This document shows, one piece after another, positions 32,650 to 41,979 of a DNA stretch of 64,000 nt. The DNA lies in the NCBI RefSeq assembly GCF_012276985.1, contig NZ_JAAXMM010000007.1:124001-188000 (forward strand), given 5' to 3'. The position numbers and the translations under genes were made by a program. The stretch is from Agrobacterium sp. a22-2. GTDB lineage: Bacteria; Pseudomonadota; Alphaproteobacteria; Rhizobiales; Rhizobiaceae. The notes under the pieces are model-generated. The model saw nothing but the letters and a program-made list of their open reading frames with translations. It searched no databases and was not told where the DNA came from. Position 1 is the first letter of the stretch, and each line of letters opens with the position of its first letter.

Positions 32650-33576
32650 ATGGAAGACACGAGCATCGGTTTCTGGGGCGTACCGCTGGCAGTGTTTGCC
32701 GGCGCCATCCGGGTGTCCACGCCCTTCATCTTCGTCAGTCTCGGCGAGGCGATCACCGAGCGTTCGGGCCGCATCAATCTTGGCCTGGAAGGTACGCTGG
32801 TATTCGGGGCGATGGCGGCCTATGGGGTGGCGGTGATGACCCAGTCCCCCTGGCTCGGCGTTCTGGCGGCCATGGCGGCCGGCGCCGTGTTCGGCCTGAT
32901 CCACGGTTTCATCTGCAAGTTCCCCAAGGTCAACGATATCGCCATCGGCATTGCCATGATGCAATTCGGGCTCGGCCTTGCCTTCTTCCTCGGCAAGCCG
33001 TTCATCCAGCCCTCGGCACCGAAACTGCCGTCGCTGTCGTTCGGCGGCTGGTCGTCGCTGCCGCAGGTGCAAGCAGCCCTCAACATCAACGTCCTGTTCA
33101 TCATCGGCGGACTGCTGGCGGTCTTCCTCTGGTGGGCGCTGAAGAACACGCGCATCGGCCTCATCCTGCGGGTGGTCGGCGATAGTTCGGATGCTGCCCG
33201 CGCCATGGGCCTCAACCCGGACACCATACGTCTGATCGCCACGGCGGTCGGCGGGGCGCTTGCGGCGGTCGGCGGCGCCTATCTCTCGCTGTTTTATCCC
33301 GGCTCCTGGAACGAAGGCATCTCGTCGGGCCAGGGCCTGATGGCCGTGGCGCTGGTGATCTTTGCCCGCTGGAACCCGATCGGCTGTTTTCTGGCCGCCC
33401 TGCTGTTCGGCGGCGCCGGCGCGCTGGGGCCGGCCCTGCAATCAGTCGGCGTCTCGGAAGGTTATTACCTCTTCTACGCAGCCCCTTACGTGATGACGCT
33501 GGTCATCATGATCGCCACCTCGTCGCCCACCCGTTCGCTTGCCGGTGCCCCCGGCGCTCTGTCCCTGACGAAATAG
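32650..33576 (+). CDS. ABC transporter permease (BMP/branched-chain type), subunit 2
   Basis: A 308-residue permease with about eight helices, of the YufQ/NupC kind. The family stretch ITERSGRINLGLEGTLVFGA is seen near residue 37, and VVGDSSDAARAMGLNPDTIRLIA is the coupling segment. It lies 13 bp after subunit 1 and 12 bp before biuH, all in one operon. GGGAG stands before the ATG. Confidence 0.9.
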   Translation: MEDTSIGFWGVPLAVFAGAIRVSTPFIFVSLGEAITERSGRINLGLEGTLVFGAMAAYGVAVMTQSPWLGVLAAMAAGAVFGLIHGFICKFPKVNDIAIGIAMMQFGLGLAFFLGKPFIQPSAPKLPSLSFGGWSSLPQVQAALNINVLFIIGGLLAVFLWWALKNTRIGLILRVVGDSSDAARAMGLNPDTIRLIATAVGGALAAVGGAYLSLFYPGSWNEGISSGQGLMAVALVIFARWNPIGCFLAALLFGGAGALGPALQSVGVSEGYYLFYAAPYVMTLVIMIATSSPTRSLAGAPGALSLTK

Positions 33577-33588
33577 GAGCCTTGCCCG

Positions 33589-34305
33589 ATGAACAGTCTC
33601 GCACCCATGGCCGAGAGCGGACAGACGCTCCACACCATCGACGCCGATCCATACAACTGGCCCTATAACGGCAAGCTGCGGCCGGACAATACGGCGCTGA
33701 TCATCATCGACATGCAGACCGATTTCTGCGGTAAGGGCGGTTATGTCGACCATATGGGTTACGACCTGTCGCTGGTGCAGGCGCCTATCGAACCGATCAA
33801 GGCGGTGCTCACGGCGATGCGCGCTAAGGGCTATCACATCATCCACACCCGCGAGGGACACAGGCCTGATCTGGCCGACCTGCCGGCCAACAAGCGCTGG
33901 CGCTCGCAGCGTATCGGTGCCGGTATCGGCGATGCCGGACCCTGCGGCCGCATTCTCGTGCGTGGCGAGCCGGGCTGGGACATCATCGAGGATCTCTATC
34001 CGATTGCCGGCGAAACGATCATCGACAAACCGGGGAAGGGGTCGTTCTGCGCCACAGATCTTGAGCTGATCCTCAACCAGAAGCGCATCGAGAACATCAT
34101 CCTGACCGGCATCACCACCGATGTCTGCGTGTCGACGACCATGCGCGAGGCCAATGACCGTGGCTTCGAATGCCTGCTGCTCGAAGACTGCTGCGGCGCG
34201 ACCGACTACGGCAATCACCTGGCGGCAATCAAGATGGTCAAGATGCAGGGCGGCGTGTTCGGCTCGGTCTCCAATTCCGCGACGCTCGTGAGGCAGCTGC
34301 CATGA
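33589..34305 (+). CDS. biuH: Biuret amidohydrolase BiuH (isochorismatase-like cysteine hydrolase)
   Basis: A 238-residue cysteine hydrolase that would split biuret into allophanate and ammonia. The catalytic triad is D41, K147 and C180 ([22 protein letters not shown]), a constant shift of five from the D36/K142/C175 triad known for the Rhizobium leguminosarum enzyme, and the sequence around it looks nearly identical as far as I recall that protein. The allophanate hydrolase downstream supports the call. Its stop overlaps the ATPase start (ATGA). Confidence 0.88.
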   Translation: MNSLAPMAESGQTLHTIDADPYNWPYNGKLRPDNTALIIIDMQTDFCGKGGYVDHMGYDLSLVQAPIEPIKAVLTAMRAKGYHIIHTREGHRPDLADLPANKRWRSQRIGAGIGDAGPCGRILVRGEPGWDIIEDLYPIAGETIIDKPGKGSFCATDLELILNQKRIENIILTGITTDVCVSTTMREANDRGFECLLLEDCCGATDYGNHLAAIKMVKMQGGVFGSVSNSATLVRQLP

Positions 34306-35849
34306 TCATCGGCGATATTCCTCAGGCAAAGACCATTCCCGCCGTCGGCATCGAGACGGTCGGCATGACCATGCGCTTCGGCTCGTTCACCGCGCTCGAC
34401 AATGTCTCGATCAAGGTGCCGGCCGGGTCGTTCCATGCCCTGCTCGGCGAAAACGGCGCTGGCAAGTCAACACTGGTCAAATGCATCATGGGCTTCTACC
34501 GTCAGACATCCGGCCAATTGCAGGTGGACGACCGCGAAGTGGCGATCGCCTCGCCGCGCGACGCGGCCACCCATGGGCTCGGCATGGTCTATCAGCATTT
34601 CACGCTGGTGCCGTCGCTGACGGGGGCGGAGAACCTGGTGATCAGCCGCACCGACGTGCCCGCCGTCATCAACTGGGCCAGGGAGCGAAAGGCGCTTGCT
34701 GCCTTCATGGAGACCATGCCCTTCGACATTCCGCTCGATCGACCGGTCAACGACTTGGCGGCCGGCGAAAAGCAGAAGCTGGAAATCATCAAGCAGCTCT
34801 ATCTCGGGCGACGCTTTCTGGTCCTTGATGAGCCGACATCCGTACTGACGCCGGCCGAAGCCGACGACATGCTGGGCCTGGTGCGCGGCCTGACGCAGAG
34901 CGGCGAACTCACCGTCCTGATGATCAGCCACAAGTTCCATGAGGTCACCAAGTTTGCTGATGCCGTCTCGGTGTTGCGACGCGGCAAATACATGGGCGGC
35001 GGCAAGGTGGCGGATCTGACCACAAAGGAGATGGCGGCGATGATGATCGGCGACGTCAAGCTGGCCGAACTCGATACCCGGCTACCGGTTTCCGAGGGGG
35101 CTGCCCGCGTGCTTGCGGTCGAGAATGCGAGAGCTGCCGACCGATCGGGCCTGAAATCGATCGATGTCGACGGACTGGTGGTACATTCCGGCGAAATCGT
35201 TGGCATTGCCGGCATTTCCGGCAATGGCCAGAAGGAACTGGCGGAAATGCTGGCCGGACAGCGGCCGCTGGAAGCCGGCGAAGTCATCGTCAAGGGCAAA
35301 CGCTATGGCGCGACGCGGGCCGAGACGCGCGACAACAATGTACGCTTCATTCCCGAAGAGCCGCTTGCCAATGCCTGCGCGCCGAAAATGACGGTGACCG
35401 AGAACCTTGCCTTTCGCACCTTCGACATCAAGCCCTCGGGAAGCGATGCCCTGTGGCTCGACGGGCGCAGCATGCGCAAACGGGGCCAGGCGCTGATTGC
35501 CGATTTCAAGGTGAAGACCGCCTCGCCGGCCTCGCCGATCGCAGCTCTCTCGGGCGGCAATGTGCAGCGCGCCGTGCTGGCCCGTGAACTGACCGGTGAT
35601 GTCGATCTGCTGATCGTCTCCAATCCCTGCTTCGGATTGGATTTCTCCGCTGTTGCGGAAATCCGCGCCCGGATCATGAAGGCGCGCAATGCCGGCACGG
35701 CGGTGCTGCTGATCTCGGAGGACCTCGACGAGTTGATGGAAATGTCGGACAGGATCATGGTGATGTCGGACGGCAAACTGGTTTACGACACACCGGCGCG
35801 CGAAGCCGATATCGCTGTGATCGGTGCCCATATGGCGGGGCATCACTGA
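34302..35849 (+). CDS. ABC transporter ATP-binding protein, two fused ATPase domains (BMP type)
   Basis: A 515-residue protein with two nucleotide-binding domains, as in sugar and nucleoside (YufO/NupA) importers. The first has Walker [10 protein letters not shown] near residue 48, an atypical signature [15 protein letters not shown] and Walker [12 protein letters not shown]; the second has GISGNGQKE in place of Walker A and [14 protein letters not shown] as signature. Loss of the Walker A lysine in the second domain is common in this family. It lies between the two hydrolase genes with overlaps on both sides (ATGA, TGATG). Confidence 0.9.
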   Translation: MIIGDIPQAKTIPAVGIETVGMTMRFGSFTALDNVSIKVPAGSFHALLGENGAGKSTLVKCIMGFYRQTSGQLQVDDREVAIASPRDAATHGLGMVYQHFTLVPSLTGAENLVISRTDVPAVINWARERKALAAFMETMPFDIPLDRPVNDLAAGEKQKLEIIKQLYLGRRFLVLDEPTSVLTPAEADDMLGLVRGLTQSGELTVLMISHKFHEVTKFADAVSVLRRGKYMGGGKVADLTTKEMAAMMIGDVKLAELDTRLPVSEGAARVLAVENARAADRSGLKSIDVDGLVVHSGEIVGIAGISGNGQKELAEMLAGQRPLEAGEVIVKGKRYGATRAETRDNNVRFIPEEPLANACAPKMTVTENLAFRTFDIKPSGSDALWLDGRSMRKRGQALIADFKVKTASPASPIAALSGGNVQRAVLARELTGDVDLLIVSNPCFGLDFSAVAEIRARIMKARNAGTAVLLISEDLDELMEMSDRIMVMSDGKLVYDTPAREADIAVIGAHMAGHH

Positions 35850-36517
35850 TGGTGGAGATTGCAGCACTCCCCTTTGCTTTCCCCCTGAAACCGGATGCGG
35901 TGGCGCTCGTCGTCATCGACATGCAACGCGATTTTGCCGAGGAGGGCGGTTTTGGCGCCAGCCTTGGCAATGACGTGAGCCGGGTGACCAAGATCGTGCC
36001 TGACGTGAAGAGGCTGATCGACGGCTTTCGCAAGGCCGGACTACCGGTGATCCACACGATGGAATGCCATCGGCCGGATCTCTCCGATCTGCCGCCGGCC
36101 AAACGCGATCGCGGCAATCCGAGCCTCAGGATCGGCGACCAGGGGCCAATGGGGCGCATCCTCATTGCCGGGGAGCCCGGCACCGCCATTCTGGCCGAAC
36201 TGGCGCCTATCGAAGGCGAGATCGTCATCGAGAAACCCGGCAAGGGCGCCTTCTATGCCACGCCGCTTGGTGAGATTCTGAAAGAGCGCGGCATCAGCCA
36301 ACTGGTGTTTGCCGGCGTGACCACCGAGGTCTGCGTGCAGACGACGATGCGCGAGGCCAATGATCGAGGCTATGAATGCCTGCTGATCGAAGAGGCGACG
36401 GAGAGCTATTTTCCCGAGTTCAAGACCGCGGCCATCGCGATGATCCGGGCGCAGGGCGGCATTGTCGGCTGGACCGCCCATCTCGACGACCTGCTGGAAG
36501 GATTGCCGCATGCCTGA
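35849..36517 (+). CDS. Second isochorismatase-like cysteine hydrolase
   Basis: A 222-residue paralogue of BiuH with an intact triad D24, K129, C162 ([23 protein letters not shown]). Conserved [13 protein letters not shown] and [16 protein letters not shown] segments are shared with BiuH, so it should act on a C-N bond of a ureide, such as an N-carbamoyl compound, but the WPYN and [12 protein letters not shown] features of BiuH are missing or changed. Its substrate is probably not biuret. It starts one base into the ATPase stop codon. Confidence 0.85.
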   Translation: MVEIAALPFAFPLKPDAVALVVIDMQRDFAEEGGFGASLGNDVSRVTKIVPDVKRLIDGFRKAGLPVIHTMECHRPDLSDLPPAKRDRGNPSLRIGDQGPMGRILIAGEPGTAILAELAPIEGEIVIEKPGKGAFYATPLGEILKERGISQLVFAGVTTEVCVQTTMREANDRGYECLLIEEATESYFPEFKTAAIAMIRAQGGIVGWTAHLDDLLEGLPHA

Positions 36518-36857
36518 GACGACCCGCGAAAACCTCACCGGCGGCGGCTGGAAGGATCTGGACTTCGGCCCCTTTCGCGACGGCGTGACGATCCACTGGA
36601 TCAAGCCGTTTATCGACGACCAGCCGGGCGTGGCGCTTTTGAAATACGAGGCCGGCGCTGGCGTTCCGCGCCATCGCCACGAAGGGCTGGAGACCATCGT
36701 CGTGCTGCACGGCACCCAGTCGGACGAGACGGGCGACTATGGGGTCGGCTCGCTGGTGGTCAATGCGATCGGCACCGAACACTCCGTCTGGAGCGACACC
36801 GGCTGCGTCGTGCTGATCCAGTGGGACCGGCCGGTGACAATTCTCGAGGGACACTGA
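36510..36857 (+). CDS. Cupin-domain protein
   Basis: A 115-residue single-domain cupin of the ChrR cupin type. Metal ligands of cupin motif 1 are seen in RHRHEGLE near residues 51-58, and the later His in GTEHSVW near 89. No anti-sigma motif precedes it. Start ATG 36510 overlaps the second hydrolase gene by 8 bp and its stop overlaps the allophanate hydrolase start, so it is deeply embedded in the operon. Its job may be a small isomerase, decarboxylase or binding step; unknown. Confidence 0.82.
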   Translation: MPETTRENLTGGGWKDLDFGPFRDGVTIHWIKPFIDDQPGVALLKYEAGAGVPRHRHEGLETIVVLHGTQSDETGDYGVGSLVVNAIGTEHSVWSDTGCVVLIQWDRPVTILEGH

Positions 36858-38665
36858 TGATGACTGACGGACAGGCTTTCGACATCGCTTCGCTGCATGC
36901 GGCCTATGAAACGGGATGGACAGTCAAGACGATGATCGAGACGGTCTTTGCCCGCATCGCCGCGGTGAACGATCCCGGCATTTTCCTGCATCTGGCGGAA
37001 AAGTCCGATCTGCTGGTCCAGGCCGCAGCGCTTGGCGCCTTCGATCCCGTGGCGCAACCGCTCTGGGGCATACCCTTTGCCGTCAAGGACAATATCGACG
37101 TCGCCGGCATGCCCACCACCGCGGCCTGCCCGGACTACGGCTATCTGCCATCCGCGGATGCGACCGTCGTCGCGCTCCTGAAGGCCGCGGGAGCGCTTGT
37201 CATCGGCAAGACCAATCTCGACCAGTTCGCCACGGGCCTTGTCGGCGTGCGCACGCCGCATGCGGTACCCCGCAACGCCATCGACGCCTCGCTGGTGCCC
37301 GGCGGCTCGAGTTCCGGCTCGGCGGTCGCCACGGCACAAGGGATCGTCAGCTTTGCGCTCGGCACGGATACGGCCGGATCGGGGCGCGTTCCGGCCGGCC
37401 TCAACAATATCGTCGGGTTGAAACCAAGCGTCGGCGCCCTGTCGACCACCGGCGTCATCCCGGCCTGCCGCACGCTCGATTGCGTCTCGATCTTTGCACT
37501 GACGGTGGACGATGCCTGGCGGGTGTTCGAGATCGTGGCAAGGCCGGACCCGCAGGACGCCTATTCAAAAGCCATTCCGCCTGTCGGCTACGGCGCCGCG
37601 CCGCCGGTGATGACCATCGGCGTGCCTGAAAAAGCCGACCGGCAGTTCTTTGGCGATGCGGCCATGGAGCAGGCTTATGACGATGCGCTCAACACCTTAA
37701 AGGCGATGGGACATCGGCTCGTCGAACTGCCGTTTGCCGATTTCTACGCCACGGCAAATCTTCTCTACGAAGGTGCCTGGGTGGCCGAGCGTTACGTCGC
37801 GGTGAAGGACTTCTTCGACGCGCACGAGGCCAGCTTCCATCCCGTGACGCGCAAGATCTATGGCGGGGCGAAATCACTGACCGCGGCCGACGCCTTTTCC
37901 GGCCTTTATGCGCTGCAGGCCCTGAAATCGAAGCTGGCACCGCTAATTGCCTCGGTCGATCTGATCTGCGTGCCCACCGCGCCGCGCCACTACACGCTAT
38001 CCGATCTCGATGCCGAACCGATCCGCGAGAATTCCCGGCTCGGCACCTATACCAATTTCGTCAATCTGCTTGATATGTGCGGCATGGCTGTGCCGACCGG
38101 AACGCGCATCGACGGGTTGCCGGCAAGCGTCACGCTACTGGCACCCTCCGGCAAGGACGGACTGGTCGCCTCGCTGGCCGACGATCTGCATGCCGTAAGC
38201 CGACTATCGCTGGGCGCTACCGGCTGGCCACAGCCGCCGGTCCGCGGTCCCGTTGCGGCCCCTGCCGGCGAAGCGCTTGTCGATCTCGTGGTTGTCGGCG
38301 CCCATCTCTCCGGCATGCCGCTGAATGTCCAGTTGCGCGACCTTGATGCCCGGTTCCGGCGGGCCACCAAGACGGCCGAGGCCTATCGGCTTTTTGCGCT
38401 GGCCGGACAGGTGCCGCCCAAGCCGGGCCTAGTGCGGTCCGACAAGGGTGGAGAGGCAATCGATGTCGAAATCTGGCAATTGACGGCGGAAGCTTTTGGC
38501 CGCTTCGTCGCCGCCATTCCATCACCGCTTGGCATCGGCACCGTCCTGCTTTGTGACGGAACCAGCGCCAAGGGGTTTCTGGTCGAGCCCTTCGCGCTCG
38601 ACGGCGCGAAGGATATTACCGACTATGGCGGCTGGCGGGCCTATATGCAGAGTCTTGCCGCCTGA
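36857..38665 (+). CDS. atzF: Allophanate hydrolase (AtzF family)
   Basis: A 602-residue amidase-signature enzyme turning allophanate into two ammonia and two CO2. The Ser-cisSer-Lys triad is K77 (FAVKDN), S151 and S175 (GGSSSGS, DTAGSGR), a constant shift of 14 from K91/S165/S189 of Pseudomonas AtzF. The last 150 residues form the AtzF C-terminal domain, which works on the decarboxylation step. It closes the biuret operon; the overlap with the cupin stop is one base (TGATG). No urea carboxylase gene is nearby, so the feed is more likely biuret than urea. Confidence 0.92.
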   Translation: MMTDGQAFDIASLHAAYETGWTVKTMIETVFARIAAVNDPGIFLHLAEKSDLLVQAAALGAFDPVAQPLWGIPFAVKDNIDVAGMPTTAACPDYGYLPSADATVVALLKAAGALVIGKTNLDQFATGLVGVRTPHAVPRNAIDASLVPGGSSSGSAVATAQGIVSFALGTDTAGSGRVPAGLNNIVGLKPSVGALSTTGVIPACRTLDCVSIFALTVDDAWRVFEIVARPDPQDAYSKAIPPVGYGAAPPVMTIGVPEKADRQFFGDAAMEQAYDDALNTLKAMGHRLVELPFADFYATANLLYEGAWVAERYVAVKDFFDAHEASFHPVTRKIYGGAKSLTAADAFSGLYALQALKSKLAPLIASVDLICVPTAPRHYTLSDLDAEPIRENSRLGTYTNFVNLLDMCGMAVPTGTRIDGLPASVTLLAPSGKDGLVASLADDLHAVSRLSLGATGWPQPPVRGPVAAPAGEALVDLVVVGAHLSGMPLNVQLRDLDARFRRATKTAEAYRLFALAGQVPPKPGLVRSDKGGEAIDVEIWQLTAEAFGRFVAAIPSPLGIGTVLLCDGTSAKGFLVEPFALDGAKDITDYGGWRAYMQSLAA

Positions 38666-38671
38666 TGGCCA

Positions 38672-39994
38672 TTACATGCCCAGCATTCGCGGCAGGAAGA
38701 GCGAGATTTCCGGGATGTAGGTGACGGCTACCAGGAAGGCGAGCATGGTCAATAGCCAGGGCATGACGGCCACCGTCAGCTCTGTGATACCCATCTTGGT
38801 AATGCCCGAGGCCACATAGAGATTGAGGCCGACGGGCGGATGGCACATGCCGACCTCCATATTGACGACGATCATGATGCCGAAGTGGACCGGATCGATA
38901 CCGAGACGGACAGCCACGGGAAAGAGGATCGGCGCCATGATCAGCACGATCGAGGAGGGTTCCATGAAATTGCCGGCGGCCAGCAGCAGGATGTTGACGG
39001 CAATCAGGAACATCCACCAGTTCAGGCCGGAACTGACCATCCATTCGCCTAATGCCTGCGGAATGTTCTCATGGGTCATCAGGAACGAGAACAGCACGGC
39101 ATTGGTGATGATGTAGAGCAGCATGGCCGACATATTGGCCGATTGCAGCAGCACGCGCGGCAGATCCGAGAACTTCAGGTCCTTGTAGACAAAGACGGCG
39201 ATGATGAAGGCATAGACCGCGCTCATGGCGGCCGCTTCGGTCGGCGTGAAGAGGCCCGAATAAATGCCGCCGATGACGATGATGATCAGCAGCAGGCCCC
39301 AGGCCGCCTTGCGGAAGGCCTGCCAGCGCTGGACCCAGTTGGCCCGGGCAAGGCGCGGATAGCCGAACTTGTAGGCGCGCCACCAGGTGGTGGCCGCCAG
39401 CAGCGAGGCGAGGATCAGCCCGGGGATAACGCCGGCCATGAACAGTTCGCCAACCGAGGCGGAGGATACGATCTGGCCGTCGGGCCCGGTTGCCTGCATG
39501 CCTGACGTGGCGACCGAATACATGACCATGACGATCGACGGCGGGATCAGGATGCCGAGCGCTCCCGACGTGGTGATGACGCCCGCACCGAACTGCTTGG
39601 GGAAACCCTGGCGCTGCATGGCCGGCAGGATGACGGCACCGATGGCAACGACGGTTGCCGGAGAGGAGCCGGAAACGGCGGCGAACAGGGCGCAGGCGAT
39701 AACGCCGGCCAGACCGAGGCCACCATGCCAATGGCCGACCATGGACGTGGCAAAATTGATCATCCGTCGGGCGACGCCGCCATGGGTCAGGAAGTTGCCG
39801 GCCAGAATGAAGAACGGGATCGCCATGATCTCGAATTTCTCGATGCCGGTGAAGAGTTTCAACGCCACGGTATCGATCGGCACCGCGGTCATGGTGAACA
39901 AAAAGGTCAAAACGGTCAGGCCGAGTGCGATCGAGATCGGCATGCCGGTGAGCATCAGGGCGATCAACCCGCCAAAGATAAGGGTCGCGGTCAT
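38672..39994 (-). CDS. dctM: TRAP transporter large permease DctM
   Basis: A 440-residue membrane protein of the DctM family with about 12 helices, including the typical AVSGSSPATVVAIGAVILPAM stretch and GILIPPSIVMVMY. It imports an organic acid driven by a sodium or proton gradient together with DctQ and the binding protein DctP. Its stop lies 6 bp from the stop of the converging atzF. The gap to dctQ is 3 bp. Confidence 0.93.
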   Translation of the reverse strand: MTATLIFGGLIALMLTGMPISIALGLTVLTFLFTMTAVPIDTVALKLFTGIEKFEIMAIPFFILAGNFLTHGGVARRMINFATSMVGHWHGGLGLAGVIACALFAAVSGSSPATVVAIGAVILPAMQRQGFPKQFGAGVITTSGALGILIPPSIVMVMYSVATSGMQATGPDGQIVSSASVGELFMAGVIPGLILASLLAATTWWRAYKFGYPRLARANWVQRWQAFRKAAWGLLLIIIVIGGIYSGLFTPTEAAAMSAVYAFIIAVFVYKDLKFSDLPRVLLQSANMSAMLLYIITNAVLFSFLMTHENIPQALGEWMVSSGLNWWMFLIAVNILLLAAGNFMEPSSIVLIMAPILFPVAVRLGIDPVHFGIMIVVNMEVGMCHPPVGLNLYVASGITKMGITELTVAVMPWLLTMLAFLVAVTYIPEISLFLPRMLGM

Positions 39995-39997
39995 GGC

Positions 39998-40639
39998 TCA
40001 GTGATCCTTCGCAGTCAGCGGGCTGGCGATAATGGCCTCGGCCTCTTCATCCACGCCATCGACATGGCCGTGATCGTGATGAGGCAATTCGCCAGTGTGC
40101 CAGAAACTCCAGGCGACCTGCAGGAAGCGGAAGCACATCAGACCCGAACCGAGCGGAATGGCCAGGTATACGAGCCACATCGGCAGTTCGAGATCCGGCG
40201 AAATGGCCGAGGTATGGTACATGTGGAAGACGAAATTGCCGCCGAGCGAAGCGATGATGCCGGTAAACAGCGCGCCGGCCAGCAGGCCGAACAGAACCAT
40301 TCTGGCCCGGCTTTTGGGCTCCAGCATGTTGATGATCACGTCGATGCCGACATGGATGCCGGTGCGAACGCCATAGGCCGCGCCGAATTTCGCCATCCAC
40401 ACGAAGAGGATGATGCAGAGTTCCTGCGCCCAGACCAGATTGACCGATCGCAATCCGAAATAGAGCGTCCGCGAAAATCCCATCAGCCAGGTCAGTTCGT
40501 GGGCACGCGAGAAGTTCACCATGTCGGCGAAGATGCCAAGCGTATAGCGGTGGGCAACGGCGGCAAAGATGATCAAGGTTGCCGCTGCGATCAGCGAGGC
40601 GATCAGGACCTCTTCGAGCCTGTCTAGAATTCGAAGCAT
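39998..40639 (-). CDS. dctQ: TRAP transporter small permease DctQ
   Basis: A 213-residue membrane protein with four helices. The centre has VWAQELCIILFVWMAKFGAAYGVRTGIHVGIDV, the DctQ signature region. The C-terminal tail is rich in His and acidic residues (HHDHGHVDGVDEEAEA), an odd addition for this family. The ATG at 40639 is chosen because the longer frame to 40801 would run through the intergenic hairpin. Confidence 0.9.
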   Translation of the reverse strand: MLRILDRLEEVLIASLIAAATLIIFAAVAHRYTLGIFADMVNFSRAHELTWLMGFSRTLYFGLRSVNLVWAQELCIILFVWMAKFGAAYGVRTGIHVGIDVIINMLEPKSRARMVLFGLLAGALFTGIIASLGGNFVFHMYHTSAISPDLELPMWLVYLAIPLGSGLMCFRFLQVAWSFWHTGELPHHDHGHVDGVDEEAEAIIASPLTAKDH

Positions 40640-40788
40640 GGGAGACAATCCCTTAATTGTGACGGTTGGGCGTCGCCACGCATGGAGGCGAACGACGGCA
40701 CGGTGCTGTTTTGAAAAGGCGGGGGCTCCAGGCCCGGCATTCGGGTCGGCGATGCGTCTCCGCACAGCGAAAACGCCAGACATCCGAT

Positions 40789-40820
40789 GGGTGTGCTGCA
40801 CCCCTTTGGACGCAGCACCC
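40789..40820 (-). terminator. Hairpin in the dctP-dctQ gap (attenuator or processing element)
   Basis: GCAGCACCC (40812-40820) pairs with 40789-40799 (GGGTGCTGC with two extra bases), leaving a loop of about 12 nt. There is no T run, so it may protect the dctP transcript or dampen expression of the membrane genes rather than fully stop transcription. The gap is 194 bp long. Confidence 0.5.
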
Positions 40821-40833
40821 GGATCAGAGCGCC

Positions 40834-41847
40834 TTAGTTGACGGCACCGGTTTCCTGCTGAACGCGCTTGACGAGTTCGGCACCGATGCGTTCGCCCATT
40901 TCGTCATGGACGGGCAACAGGGCCTTGCGCCAGGACTCCCGCTCGTCAGCGGTCATCTCGTGGAACTCGGTCTTGCCGGCTGCCTTCATGGCCTCGAGCG
41001 CCTTCTCGTTTTCTTGCTTGGCAATGCCGTTGGCGTATTCAGTCGCTTCGGTCATCGCCTTTTCGAGATTGCCGCGTACATCGGCCGGCAGTTCGTCCCA
41101 GAATTTCTTGTTCACGATGACCGCATAGCCAAGATAGCCGTGGTTGGAGATCGTGGCGTGCTTCTGCACCTCATGCATTTTCTGGGTATACATGTTGGAC
41201 GGCGGGTTTTCCGTGCCGTCGACAACGCCGGTCTGCAGGGCCTGGTAAACTTCGGAGAAGGCCAGGACCTGCGGCACGGCGCCGAGTGCGTTCATTTCTG
41301 CCTCGAGAACCTTGGACGACTGGATGCGCATTTTCAGGCCCAGGAAATCATCCGAGGTATGCAACGGGCTGTTGGCGCTCATGATCTTGAAGCCATTGTC
41401 CCAGAAGGCCAGCCCCTGGATGCCCTTTTCACCGAGCTTGTCGAGCAGTTCCTTGCCGATCGGCCCATAGGTGATCTTGTGCAGGCCATCGTAGTCAGGG
41501 AAAATATAGGGAAGGTCGAAGACTTCGAAATCCTTCAAGCCCAGCGGGCCGAACTTGGCCAGCGACGGGGCCAGCATCTGCACGGCGCCGAGCTGCAGGG
41601 CTTCCAGTTCTTCCTTGTCCTTGTAGAGCTGCGAATTCGGGTAGACTTCGATCTTGACGGCGCCGCTTGTGTATTTCTCCGCAAGTTCCTTGAACTTGTC
41701 GGCGCCCTTGCCCTTCGGCGTATCAGGCGCCACGACATGGCTGAACTTGATGATGATCGGATCGGCAGCGCTTGCGGCCGAGGCCAGGAATGACGTCGAA
41801 ACGGCGAGGGCTGCTGCCGTGCGCATGAGTGTGCGACGAGTGAACAT
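40834..41847 (-). CDS. dctP: TRAP transporter substrate-binding protein DctP
   Basis: A 337-residue periplasmic binding protein with a signal peptide that also has a twin arginine (MFTRRTLMRTAAALAVSTSF) and a likely cut after ASAA. The mature protein begins IIIKFSHVVAPDTPKGKGADKF, and the carboxylate-binding Arg lies in LGLKMRIQSS. It resembles the C4-dicarboxylate (malate/fumarate/succinate) type, but the exact ligand cannot be read from sequence. GGAGGAG precedes ATG 41847. It is divergent from a two-component system that probably controls it. Confidence 0.92.
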   Translation of the reverse strand: MFTRRTLMRTAAALAVSTSFLASAASAADPIIIKFSHVVAPDTPKGKGADKFKELAEKYTSGAVKIEVYPNSQLYKDKEELEALQLGAVQMLAPSLAKFGPLGLKDFEVFDLPYIFPDYDGLHKITYGPIGKELLDKLGEKGIQGLAFWDNGFKIMSANSPLHTSDDFLGLKMRIQSSKVLEAEMNALGAVPQVLAFSEVYQALQTGVVDGTENPPSNMYTQKMHEVQKHATISNHGYLGYAVIVNKKFWDELPADVRGNLEKAMTEATEYANGIAKQENEKALEAMKAAGKTEFHEMTADERESWRKALLPVHDEMGERIGAELVKRVQQETGAVN

Positions 41848-41953
41848 GGTTTTCTCCTCCAGTTGTCGACCGGGCCACAACGGACGATAAGCTCCGCTTC
41901 TCCACCACCCGGGACTGGCAAGCGTCATAGGCTTTCGTAAAATATGGCGCTAT

Positions 41954-41967
41954 TGTGGATTTCCACA
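41954..41967. promoter_or_regulatory. Perfect palindrome in the dctP/sensor-kinase gap
   Basis: TGTGGATTTCCACA is a perfect 14-bp dyad, 106 bp upstream of dctP. A FixJ-like activator encoded by the same cluster (44040) is the natural candidate to bind here, but this is inferred from position only. Confidence 0.5.
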
Positions 41968-41979
41968 TTCCTGCCATAG

